Positions 23,963 through 34,913 of a stretch of 64,000 nt of DNA are shown here, one piece after another. The number at the start of each line of letters is the position of its first letter. Position 1 is the first letter of the stretch. Origin of the DNA: Siphonodentalium dalli (lineage: Eukaryota; Mollusca; Scaphopoda; Gadilida; Siphonodentaliidae); the NCBI GenBank assembly GCA_032622095.1, contig CP136067.1, forward strand, positions 92,120,707 through 92,184,706, in the 5' to 3' direction. The notes below the pieces were generated by a model. That model made no database searches, was not told the origin of the DNA, and saw nothing but the letters and a program-made list of their open reading frames with translations. Position numbers and translations under genes: made by a program.

Positions 23963-24312
23963 CCTCTATATCTAAACATTTTCATGTGTGATAACTACTC
24001 ATCAATGAGTATTTAGTATACAACAGGTTAAGATCGCCTGGTCTCGTGTCAGAGTTGCTCTTACCTAATGAAAGCCCAGACAATATTTGTGACGTATGTA
24101 AATGTTAAACTATGATTTGTAATCACGGGGATTTAGAGTCGGATTCACTTGTTCCTTCAAATAAATTATGAGACCACATGCAGTTACGGTGATGGTGGGG
24201 AATGACTTGGTTTCGCGGTTGGTGAGTACCACGCATTCAAAATGGCAGAGGCGAGAGAAAACGCACACAAACATAATACTCGAGGAACTGACACAAAGCA
24301 TAGCAAATTAAT

Positions 24313-24711
24313 TTAACCCTTTACCCAACAAACCGGCCAAAACCGGCCAAATAAAGCTTCAACAGCCTAAAATATCTTCGGTCTGTCTCAATAAAACCAT
24401 ACACATATGGATATCATTGGAACCGGCTCCTTGACCACATTGTGATAGTTACAGTTAGCCCTGTGCCAATGCATTCTCTTATATATGCGAGTCGACCATA
24501 GGTCGCCTCGCATATATAAGAGAATGCATTGGCCTAAAAAAAATCTTTTTTTAACACTTTTTACCATTTTTTCTTACATTCTTTAACAATTTTATAATTT
24601 TTAATGTGTTAAGCCAATGCATTCTCTTATATATGCGAGGCGACCTATGGTCGACTCGCATATATAAGAGAATGCATTGGCACAGGGCCGTTCTGTTGGG
24701 TAAAGGGTTAA
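24313..24711 (-). mobile_element. TTAA-flanked two-hairpin MITE, copy 2 (inverted)
   Basis: Reverse orientation relative to copy 1. It runs from TTAA-CCCTTTACCCAACAAA to GTTGGGTAAAGGG-TTAA, so both TTAA sites and both ends are intact. Both hairpins are complete (24465-24535 and 24614-24682). It lies in intron 2 of the lectin gene. Confidence 0.87.
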
Positions 24712-25378
24712 ACGATGGAAAGAACATTTCCTACTTCACAACAGTTTCTTCTGATGAATAAGTTTATGAAAATATAATTGAATGAATTATCAGATTATAT
24801 TGTTATTTTATTATATTTTCATCAACTTTTTATGTCAAAATATAATTCATATCCCAGAAACCCGAACGTGTTATCACGACGTTATCCTATCTCAGCTCTG
24901 CGTCTTGACGTCAATCTTTGCGTCATTCGGCATCACTGCGCGTTATTTTAACAGAAATGGCTGGTGAAGTTGTAGCTTTAAGAACGTATTAGGTCTAACC
25001 GTGTGTTTCATTGTGGTCTGGGTCGTAACAAACTGGTACAGAAAATATAATAAACACAACGGTCAACTGTTCTGAGTAGCGTACGGCTTTTCTCCTCTCG
25101 CGAGAGGCGAGGTTTATTTTCAATCGGCTAGCGACTCGTACAAATAATCCGCCTTTTCTCACTTTGGGAGAGAAATCGTAAAATACACAGAACAGTTAAT
25201 TATTGTCTATTTTATAGTATTATATTATCTAAACTAGGTATATCGAAGTCAAATTGCATCCAAAATGGTCTACACGATTAACCAAACATTCGCGTTGTTG
25301 TTACCATGCGTTATGAATGTAGGATCATGCTTATTTACAAGATTATTCGCACAGTTCTTTCATAGCGGAGTCGTTCTA

Positions 25379-25690
25379 CACTGAGAAAAATAGGTTGGTC
25401 AATATGACCAACTTATGATAGTCCCGGAGATTACTACCTTTTGGTAGTCAAAATGACTACCTGGAAAAGTTAGTCATCATGACTAGGTCAGTAGTAGTCA
25501 ATATGACCAGCATATGCTTAGTCAACACGACTAACATTGAGTCATATTGACTAATATTGCATTATTCACAATGACTACTATGATTTGAGTCAAAATGACC
25601 AGGATCGGGTCATAATGACTAATTCTATTTGAGTCAAAAATACTAAGGTAAGTTTAATCAGCATGACTAGAACTGAGTCAGGATATCCCC
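25379..25690. repeat. TGACTA/TAGTCA-rich arm
   Basis: Begins CACTGAGAAAAATAGGTTGG and contains about twelve TGAC(T/C)A and TAGTCA words facing each other in short palindromes (for example TAGTCAACACGACTA). A related but inverted array lies at about 29380-29513 and ends CTCAGTG. Confidence 0.75.
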
Positions 25691-25779
25691 GGCCTGTTCC
25701 CTGCATGTGGAGTAAAATGTGTCTGAATGTCTAAACTATTGGGGCGGATTTCTTAATTTGTGTGTAATAATATTGAAAA

Positions 25780-27330
25780 AATTACTTTGCGATAAATCGA
25801 ATCGCAAACTTCAATACAATAAACATATATGCTATTTAGTGCAAAGGTTTTCGATTTATAACAAAGGTTTGCAATTAATCAAATCAATTTGCAATTAATA
25901 CAGGGCTTTAACCGTATAAACATAAATCAGACATCAACAGGTCTGGGTGAACTCCAATCGCTCTATAGTAGCACGGTAGGCTAAAATAGACCGATCGGTC
26001 GTTCACAGCCAGCATGCACGTGTGATGAGGGGAACAAATCTTTGCGATAAATTACAAAACCACTTTGTGAAAAATCACAAACACCTTTGCGATAACTGGC
26101 AGACCTTTGCGATAACTCGCAAACCTTTGCGATAAACTCAAGCATCTTTACGATAACTCTCAAACTACTTGGTGATTATACTTTACGATTTATCGTAAAC
26201 ATGTTTGAGATTTATCACAAAGGTTTGTGATTTATTGCAGATATATTGTTATGTGTTGGCACTAATGGGCTTGAACCGTATAAACATAATAAATCAGACA
26301 TCTTAAACAGGTCTGGATGAACCACAAATCGATCTATAATAGCACGGTCGGGCTAAAATAGACTGATCGGTCTTTCACAGCCAACATGCAAGGGAAGCAA
26401 ACCAATACAAAAATTAATTCTGATATCTTTTGGAGATTATTTACTGATAATATTCAAAATTAAAACAACTTTGCGATAATCACAAAACAACTTTGCGAAA
26501 AATCACAAACACCTTTACGATAACTCCCAAACCTTTGCGATAAATCTCAAACATCTTTACGATAACTCTCTATAAACTACTTGGTGATTATACTTTGCGA
26601 ATTATCGCAAAGATGTTTGAGATTTATCACAATAGCCCGATCAGGTTAAAATAGACCAATCGTTCTTTCACAGCCAGCATGTATCTGGGATAAGGGGAGT
26701 CACTCTAAACGGTTCTATTATTATCGATCAACCAATACTTCAAAAACAAAACAAAATTAATTCCGATTTTTGTTTATCAAGACACCATATAATTATTTAC
26801 TGAGAACATTCAAAGTTAAAACAACTTTGCGATAAATCGAAAACATTTCTGATAAATCGCCAACTACCGTGCTTGGCGATTTATCACAAAGGTTTGCGAT
26901 TAGTCGCAATGATTGAATTATATTGTTATATGTGGGCACTAATGGGATTGAACCGTATAAACATAATCAATCAGATATCTTAAACAGGTCTGGGTGAACC
27001 ACTTACCGATCTATAATAGACTAAAATAAACCGATCGGTCTTTCACAGCCAGCATGCATCTGGGATAAGGGGAGTCACTCTAAACTGTTTTATTGTTATC
27101 TCTCGACCAATACGTAAACAAAATTAATTCAGATTTTTTTTGCAAGACACCAAATAATTATTTACTGAGAATATTCAAAATAAACATACATGTTTACAGA
27201 TATTCAAACAAACATATTCAAATTGTCAAGAAATTTAGAGTTTCCTCTCTTACAACAGTAAGCACTGTGCCTGGAAGACCGATCGGTCTAATTTAGCCCG
27301 ATCAGGCTATTATGTTTAATCTGTGGTTCG
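25780..27330. repeat. Complex repeat: TTTGCGATAA arrays and GACCGATCGGTC blocks
   Basis: Blocks of TTTGCGATAA-xTCxCAAA words (25790-25900, 26038-26240, 26460-26640, 26820-26920) alternate with copies of a module AACCGTATAAACATAA ... CAGGTCTGGGTGAAC ... GACCGATCGGTC ... TTCACAGCCAGCATG (near 25908, 26272, 26640, 26948). The last GACCGATCGGTC (27268) is followed by an inverted copy of the module (GCCCGATCAGGCT, TGTGGTTCGCTCAGACCT), so the whole is a foldback arrangement. Confidence 0.75.
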
Positions 27331-27460
27331 CTCAGACCTTTCGTTATGCCATAATAAATATCGCGTAAATAGTATGTAATTGTTGTAGTTCTTACGCTGC
27401 ATTATGTGAACAAAGCCAAATTCTGTTCGAGAACCTGTTGTAAAGTATGTAAATAGCGTG

Positions 27461-27640
27461 CGATAAGCAAAATACTCAACAATGGGGAGACCACACTAAT
27501 GAACTTTGGTTAATTAAAACTGGCACCATGTTTGCAAAATACTGTTATAGCGCTCACTAGTCCTCACGATTTTGGTGTTGAATGGGTCACCGGAATCACT
27601 CTCCCAAAAAAATTGACACATTGTTGAGTGTTTTGCTTAT
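27461..27640. repeat. Diverged copy of the A-segment core element
   Basis: Flanked by GCGATAAGCAAAATACTCAAC and TGTTGAGTGTTTTGCTTATCG as inverted repeats. The interior shares GGGAGACC, GAACTTTGGTTA, GGTGTTGAAT-GGTCACC and GGAATCACTC with 4147-4331 and its two copies. Matching flanks continue to a CTCACACAAAG block near 27690. Confidence 0.75.
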
Positions 27641-27699
27641 CGTACACTTCCGATGTGCTGTATCGGTATATGAACAAACAAACAAACCTCACACAAAGA

Positions 27700-29340
27700 G
27701 AATTCAATGTATTTAATATATAATCCAGTTTGGTACAGCCATAGTGAATAAATTATTCTCCATTTGCAGCTATGCGTCATCGAGTCAATGTCATTGCCTG
27801 ATCATCAGAGCCATATAATGTAGAATTTCGCGAATATGGTTTCCAATTATGGAAGAGGTTATTTCCTAGCAAAGCGGAAATATCCGAATCGTTCTGAATG
27901 ATAGCCACACATGTTTTGATAAGAACATGGTGCATCTGGCATCTAGACATTGGAATGGTCTACATGTTCACGTACATGTATATATACAGCTAAGCTCTAA
28001 TTGACCCCCTTTACGACGTTGACCACCGATATTACCGCGTTGTTGACGCTATTAACCATGATCAATCCTACCATGGCCGACCTTCGTACCTTTTTAAAGT
28101 CAGCATTATAACCACCACAGAGTGTATATTTCTGGCATGGCTTGACGCTGCATTGATGATGCAGTTGCGAATGTCGGTCAGTGGCCAACTTCGAATATTG
28201 ATTAAACCGTAAACAAATTAGTAATTGAAATATTGTTTTGTGTATAGTTAACACGGTGCATGGCGCTCACGAAAAGCTGGACTGGGTGTAAGGTGGCCAT
28301 ATGAAAAATTAATGCGGAGTACAGTAGTCGCAAAATATTATTAATAGTACTGTAGAAAGATTACCTACGGTGCCACATGTCGACCAAATGACCGTGGTTG
28401 AACGACGGTATGGAATAACCGGTGTCATTAATGCCCTACAACCTTGTTAAAGGGGACGATTAATTAGAGCATAGCTGTAGTACGCTACTAAAAGCTTGTG
28501 ATGGATTCAGTGATAATGTGTGTCCCAGAATTGGATCGTATATCCGAGATTTTCGGTCATTTCATAAATATATCACAACAAAATCACAGCGTCACCGGCG
28601 CTTCGATTAAAAGAATAGCAGACTCGTAACTGGGCGATATGTCATGGCGACATGGTTCTCAAATCACGTTTCGATGAAAATTGAAGAATATGATCCATCG
28701 TCCTTTGTACAGTTACTTGTACGTTGTAGCCAACAATCTTGTGACTGACTCATGAGTCATGACTGATCTTTGACGTCATAATTCCGACTAATTTCTACAT
28801 AAGTGTATGTCTCATAATCCTAGTCACCAGTGGTTGACTCTTGTGAGTTAATTGGACGATTTATAATTTTGTGAAACTTAAGTATCTGTCTTTTGAAATT
28901 CACAACATTGTCGTGCATTTCAACCGTAATCCCACTGCACTCACAGTAATACTGACTCAGCATGTTGCTGTTTGAATTTGGTCTGTCTCAAATCACTGAA
29001 AATTGCTGCTGTTTTACAGAGGAAAATATCAATGATTAGCAGCCCGTTAATTTTCGGAGGTTATAATATCTTGTCCCTTTCATATACAAATATAATCCAG
29101 ACAGTGCTAACAATATTCCAGGTTATTAAGAAGCAAGTTAGGTCCAATTAATTGCTAAAACAATATAAAACAAGAGACGTTTACACGAACAACAAACGCA
29201 CGTGGGTCATACACCGGAAGCACAATTTCGATTTTTCGTACTATATACCTCGTACCATTAGTGCAGGGCTAAAATATGCCACTTGAATGATAGCGTTATA
29301 GTTTCTGTGACACTTTAAACACGATAAACTATGAGTTATA
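27700..29340. other. Intron 2 sequence, no recognised element
   Basis: About 1.6 kb without clear repeats or exon candidates; a GACTCATGAGTCATGAC inverted motif lies near 28747. Part of the intron between 22932 and 29557. Confidence 0.45.
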
Positions 29341-29556
29341 AAACGTAGCTCATGTTCAGTAGCTATATATCTACTTTTTTCACTGTCAAGTTGACTACCT
29401 CAGAGTTAGTCATGATGACTCATGGGACGGTACGGGTATAGTCAAAATGACTCCAAATATCCATGACAAACCCAAAAGTAGTCATATTGACCAGTTATTG
29501 TTCTCAGTGTATATGCATTGCATACTATCATATCAATACAATTTCTATTTCCTCAG

Positions 29557-29622
29557 GCGCGCCCTGGATCCCCAGTACAAATTGCAATCTGGATCAGCTG
29601 GATATGTACACTGACAAAAAAG
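29557..29622 (+). CDS. C-type lectin-like gene, linker exon
   Basis: A 66-bp exon, 22 codons, symmetric phase 1-1. The acceptor is TTTCTATTTCCTCAG and the donor G/GTGAGA. It encodes APWIPSTNCNLDQLDMYTDKK, a short hydrophilic segment with one Cys, and links the lectin-like domain to the PAN-like end. Being symmetric, it could be skipped or included without shifting the frame. Its last part (from 29592) is the first, most diverged unit of the 33-bp minisatellite that fills the start of the next intron. Support is the phase agreement on both sides and good splice sites; it is too short for domain evidence. Confidence 0.6.
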
Positions 29623-30396
29623 GTGAGATCAGATGCACATGTGCCCTGATAACATGTCAAATCAGTTGGATACGAACACCCACAAACAAGTTAACTCAGC
29701 TGGATATGTACCACAATTAAATGTGAGATCAGCTGGATATGTACCCTAATAACATGTGGGATCAGTTGGATATGTACACCAATATAATTATGAATTCAAC
29801 TCGATATGCACCCTTATAAAATGGTGAGATCATTTGGATATGTACACAAACACAAAGTGAGATCATTTGGATATATGTACCCTAATAACATGTGAGATCA
29901 TTTGGATATGTACCCTAATAACATATGAGATCAGTTGGATATGTACCCTAATAACATGTGAGATCAGTTGGATATGTACCCTAATATCATGTGAGATCAG
30001 TTGGATATGTTCCCTAATATCATGTGAGATCAGTTGGATATGTACCCTAATATCATGTGAGATCAGTTGGATATGTACCCTAATAACATGTGAGATCAGT
30101 TGGATATGTACCATAATAACATGTGATATCAGTTGGATATGTACCCTAATATCATGTGAGATCAGCTGGATATGTACCCTAATATCATGTGAGATCAGTT
30201 GGATATGTACTCTAATAACATGTGAGATCAGTTGGATATGTACCCTAATATCATGTGAGATCAGTTGGATATGTACCCTAATAACATGTGAGATCATTTG
30301 GATATGTACCCTAATATCATGTGAGATCATTTGGATATGTACCCTAATATCATGTGAGATCAGTTGGATATGTACCCTTATAACATGAGAGATCAA
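29592..30396. repeat. 33-bp minisatellite arising at an exon-donor junction
   Basis: Units of GATCAGTTGGATATGTACCC plus TAATAACATGTGA. The first unit is the exon 3 end itself (GATCAGCTGGATATGTACAC ... AAGGTGAGATCAG). Units from 29627 to about 29866 are degenerate, and those from 29867 to 30390 are nearly uniform (about sixteen). Most units keep GTGAGATCA, the same bases that form the exon 3 donor. The unit is 33 bp, so both strands stay open in some frame; these frames are not genes. In the exon 3 frame each core unit contains a TGA. Confidence 0.88.
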
Positions 30397-30413
30397 CTGA
30401 TTCCATTCATATT

Positions 30414-30631
30414 GGGTATATGGGTCTTTCACAACAATGCATGTCTCGTTCGATTTCAAAAACCAGGATTTTCCGATTGTTTTCTACCTGAGTTACGGCG
30501 CTTAGTTCGTTATTGTTGGCAATTTTATGACGGTTAGTGTCGTGATCAAACGTCAACCAATTCCAATCATATTGGGAGAATCCTGGTTTTCGAAATAGAA
30601 CGAGACTTTGTTGTGAATGATCCATATACCC
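30414..30631. mobile_element. Small TIR element, ~218 bp
   Basis: The left arm GGGTATATGGGTCTTTCACA and right arm TGTGAATGATCCATATACCC are inverted, continuing inward through CTCGTTC(G/T)ATTTC and AAACCAGGATT on both sides (about 65-bp arms). It follows the 33-bp minisatellite directly. No coding. Confidence 0.8.
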
Positions 30632-30816
30632 GGCTATTTGGAATATTCACAACACTATATTGATTGAGATCAAAAGCAAGGTTTGTCCGATATTTTTTTA
30701 TTAAACTGAGTTATGGTCCTTATATATCTGAGATATGGTTCTTTAGTTTGTCCAATTTTAGTGATTCTCGGTCGAACAGATTCACACTTATGGGCAAACA
30801 AGCTCTACCAGAGCCA

Positions 30817-33800
30817 ACGTTGATGCACAACCCTTGTCGTTCTGTTGATGTACACAACCCTTGTCGTTCTGTTGATGCACAACCCTTGTCGTTCTGTTGA
30901 TGCACAACCCTTGTCGTTCTGTTGATGTACACAACCCTTGTCGTTCTGTTGATGCACAACCCTTGTCGTTCTGTTGATGTACACAACCCTTGTCGTTCTG
31001 TTGATGTACACAACCCTTGTCGTTCTGTTGATGTACACAACCCTTGTCGTTCTGTTGATGCACAACCCTTGTCGTTCTGTTGATGTACACAACCCTCGTC
31101 GTTCTGTTGATGCACAACCCTCGTCGTTCTGTTGATGCACAACCCTTGTCGTTCTGTTGATGTACACAACCCTTGTCGTTCTGTTGATGCACAACCCTTG
31201 TCGTTCTGTTGATGTACACAACCCTCGTCGTTCTGTTGATGCACAACCCTCGTCGTTCTGTTGATGCACAACCCTTGTCGTTCTGTTGATGTACACAACC
31301 CTTGTCGTTCTGTTGATGTACACAACCCTTGTCGTTCTGTTGATGTACACAACCCTTGTCGTTCTGTTGATGTACACAACCCTTGTCGTTCTGTTGATGT
31401 ACACAACCCTTGTCGTTCTGTTGATGTACACAACCCTCGTCGTTCTGTTGATGTACACAACCCTTGTCGTTCTGTTGATGTACACAACCCTTGTCGTTCT
31501 GTTGATGTACACAACCCTTGTCGTTCTGTTGATGTACAACCCTTGTCGTTCTGTTGATGTACACAACCCTTGTCGTTCTGTTGATGTACACAACCCTTGT
31601 CGTTCTGTTGATGTACACAACCCTTGTCGTTCTGTTGATGCACAACCCTTGTCGTTCTGTTGATGTACACAACCCTTGTCGTTCTGTTGATGCACAACCC
31701 TTGTCGTTCTGTTGATGTACACAACCCTTGTCGTTCTGTTGATGCACAACCCTCGTCGTTCTGTTGATGTACACAACCCTTGTCGTTCTGTTGATGTACA
31801 CAACCCTTGTCGTTCTGTTGATGTACACAACCCTTGTCGTTCTGTTGATGTACACAACCCTTGTCGTTCTGTTGATGCACAACCCTTGTCGTTCTGTTGA
31901 TGTACACAACCCTTGTCGTTCTGTTGATGCACAACCCTTGTCGTTCTGTTGATGCACAACCCTTGTCGTTCTGTTGATGTACACAACCCTTGTCGTTCTG
32001 TTGATGCACAACCCTTGTCGTTCTGTTGATGTACACAACCCTTGTCGTTCTGTTGATGCACAACCCTTGTCGTTCTGTTGATGCACAACCCTTGTCGTTC
32101 TGTTGATGTACACAACCCTTGTCGTTCTGTTGATGTACACAACCCTTGTCGTTCTGTTGATGCTCAACCCTTGTCGTTCTGTTGATGTACACAACCCTTG
32201 TCGTTCTGTTGATGTACAACCCTTGTCGTTCTGTTGATGTACACAACCCTTGTCGTTCTGTTGATGTACACAACCCTTGTCGTTCTGTTGATGTACACAA
32301 CCCTTGTCGTTCTGTTGATGCACAACCCTTGTCGTTCTGTTGATGTACACAACCCTTGTCGTTCTGTTGATGCACAACCCTTGTCGTTCTGTTGATGCAC
32401 AACCCTTGTCGTTCTGTTGATGTACACAACCCTTGTCGTTCTGTTGATGCACAACCCTTGTCGTTCTGTTGATGTACACAACCCTTGTCGTTCTGTTGAT
32501 GCACAACCCTTGTCGTTCTGTTGATGTACACAACCCTTGTCGTTCTGTTGATGTACACAACCCTTGTCGTTCTGTTGATGTACACAACCCTTGTCGTTCT
32601 GTTGATGCACAACCCTTGTCGTTCTGTTGATGTACACAACCCTTGTCGTTCTGTTGATGCACAACCCTTGTCGTTCTGTTGATGTACACAACCCTTGTCG
32701 TTCTGTTGATGCACAACCCTTGTCGTTCTGTTTATGCACAACCCTTGTCGTTCTGTTGATGTACACAACCCTTGTCGTTCTGTTGATGCACAACCCTTGT
32801 CGTTCTGTTGATGCACAACCCTTGTCGTTCTGTTGATGTACACAACCCTTGTCGTTCTGTTGATGCACAACCCTTGTCGTTCTGTTGATGTACACAACCC
32901 TTGTCGTTCTGTTGATGCACAACCCTTGTCGTTCTGTTGATGCACAACCCTTGTCGTTCTGTTGATGTACACAACACTTGTCGTTCTGTTGATGCACAAC
33001 CCTTGTCGTTCTGTTGATGTACACAACCCTTGTCGTTCTGTTGATGCACAACCCTTGTCGTTCTGTTGATGTACACAACCCTTGTCGTTCTGTTGATGTA
33101 CACAACCCTTGTCGTTCTGTTGATGTACACAACCCTTGTCGTTCTGTTGATGTACAACCCTTGTCGTTCTGTTGATGCACAACCCTTGTCGTTCTGTTGA
33201 TGCACAACCCTTGTCGTTCTGTTGATGCACAACCCTTGTCGTTCTGTTGATGTACACAACCCTTGTCGTTCTGTTGATGTACACAACCCTTGTCGTTCTG
33301 TTGATGCACAACCCTTGTCGTTCTGTTGATGCACAACCCTTGTCGTTCTGTTGATGTACACAACCCTTGTCGTTCTGTTGATGCACAACCCTTGTCGTTC
33401 TGTTGATGTACACAACCCTTGTCGTTCTGTTGATGCACAACCCTTGTCGTTCTGTTGATGTACACAACCCTTGTCGTTCTGTTGATGTACACAACCCTTG
33501 TCGTTCTGTTGATGCACAACCCTTGTCGTTCTGTTGATGTACACAACCCTTGTCGTTCTGTTGATGTACACAACCCTTGTCGTTCTGTTGATGCACAACC
33601 CTTGTCGTTCTGTTGATGCACAACCCTTGTCGTTCTGTTGATGCACAACCCTTGTCGTTCTGTTGATGCACAACCCTTGTCGTTCTGTTGATGTACACAA
33701 CCCTTGTCGTTCTGTTGATGCACAACCCTTGTCGTTCTGTTGATGTACACAACCCTTGTCGTTCTGTTGATGCACAACCCTTGTCGTTCTGTTGATGTAC

Positions 33801-34107
33801 ACAACCCTTGTCGTTCTGTTGATGTACACAACCCTTGTCGTTCTGTTGATGCACAACCCTTGTCGTTCTGTTGATGCACAACCCTTGTCGTTCTGTTGAT
33901 GCACAACCCTTGTCGTTCTGTTGATGCACAACCCTTGTCGTTCTGTTGATGTACACAACCCTTGTCGTTCTGTTGATGCACAACCCTTGTCGTTCTGTTG
34001 ATGTACACAACCCTTGTCGTTCTGTTGATGCACAACCCTTGTCGTTCTGTTGATGCACAACCCTTGTCGTTCTGTTGATGTACACAACCCTTGTCGTTCT
34101 GTTGATG
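30817..34107. repeat. 3.3-kb minisatellite of 25- and 27-bp units
   Basis: About 126 units of TTGATG-CACAACCC-TTGTCGTTCTG (25 bp) or TTGATG-TACACAACCC-TTGTCGTTCTG (27 bp), mixed in irregular order, with rare TACAACCC forms (31532, 32212, 33153). A CTCGTCG variant appears at 31095, 31120, 31224, 31249, 31436 and near 31752. The first two pairs are 129 bp apart, showing a higher-order duplication of five units. Read on the - strand, one frame is open for 1,121 codons and the other two are broken only by single-base variants near 32163 and 32731. This openness is a property of the unit, not evidence of a protein. It lies in intron 3 of the lectin gene. Confidence 0.95.
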
Positions 34108-34194
34108 TATAATTCTAAAGTATCAACTCAAGGGAAGTCGAGATTTCGTATCGAAAACTAGCTAAACCTACCGACAAAAAGCGGCGGTATACGC

Positions 34195-34645
34195 TTAACC
34201 CTTTACCCAACAGAACGGCCCTGTGCCATTGCATTCTCTTATATATGCGAGTCGACCATAGGTCGCCTCGCATATATAAGAGAATGCATTGGCTTAACAC
34301 ATATTAAAAATGATAAAATTGTCAAAAAATATTATAAAAATTGTTAAAAAATGTAAGAAAAAATTATAAAATTGTTAAAGAATGTAAGAAAAAATGGTAA
34401 AAAGTGTAAATGCGGTACACTGTGCCAATGCATTCTCTTATATATGCGAGGCGACCTATGGTCGACTCGCATATATAAGAGAATGCATTGGCACAGGGAA
34501 TAACTGTAACCATCACCATGTGGTCAATGAACCGGTTCCAATGATATCCATATTTGTATGGTGTTATTGAGACAGACCGAAGATATTTTAGGCTGTTGAA
34601 GCTTTATTTGGGCGTTTTTGGCCGGTTTGTTGGGTAAAGGGTTAA
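34195..34645 (+). mobile_element. TTAA-flanked two-hairpin MITE, copy 3
   Basis: 451 bp with intact TTAA ends. The spacer between the hairpins is longer than in copies 1, 2 and 4, and the right flank reads GGGCGTTTTTGGCCGGTTTG in place of GGCCGGTTTTGGCCGG, a variant shared in part with the copy at 46461. Intron 3 of the lectin gene. Confidence 0.87.
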
Positions 34646-34913
34646 TATGTGTCCGGTAAGTAGTGATTATACACGGATAAAAATGCAATTATTACGAACG
34701 CAAACGCCGAACTTGCGTATTCTCAGTACGATATACTTCAACAAATGTATCAAAAGAAAGGAAATGTTATGACATACACAATACACTGGAGTGGACAATG
34801 TTTGTTATAATTACTGAGGACAGTAGGCGGACACCTATATAATTCCTGTAGAATTTGCAACTTTTCGGTACGACATATCGAGTTAGCTTGCTTTGAATTT
34901 GTCAAAAGATAAG

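Larger units (their letters stand above)
25379..29513. mobile_element. Candidate 4.1-kb TA-flanked foldback element
   Basis: The left end TA-CACTGAGAAAAATA and right end TTGTTCTCAGTG-TA are inverted, followed inward by GGTCAATATGAC and GTCATATTGACC, and both are bordered by TA. This could be one large element or two separate short relatives; only the ends and their arrays match. No transposase frame lies between. It sits entirely in intron 2 of the lectin gene. Confidence 0.45.

Noticed and set aside
29863-30459. Open frames on both strands over the 33-bp array (IRVHIQLISHD and MDICTLITCEI types)
   Set aside because: A 33-bp unit keeps frame automatically. Both strands are open at once, which marks repeat structure and not coding.
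30720-34087. Very long - strand reading frames (up to 1,121 codons) of repeats such as HQQNDKGC and STERQGLC
   Set aside because: They coincide with the 25/27-bp minisatellite, whose - strand unit lacks stops in nearly every frame. The frame shifts at each 25-bp unit and no codon-level conservation or start context supports a protein.
30817-34107. CRISPR-like array
   Set aside because: Units are directly adjacent with no unique spacers, and the surrounding genes are spliced eukaryotic ones.
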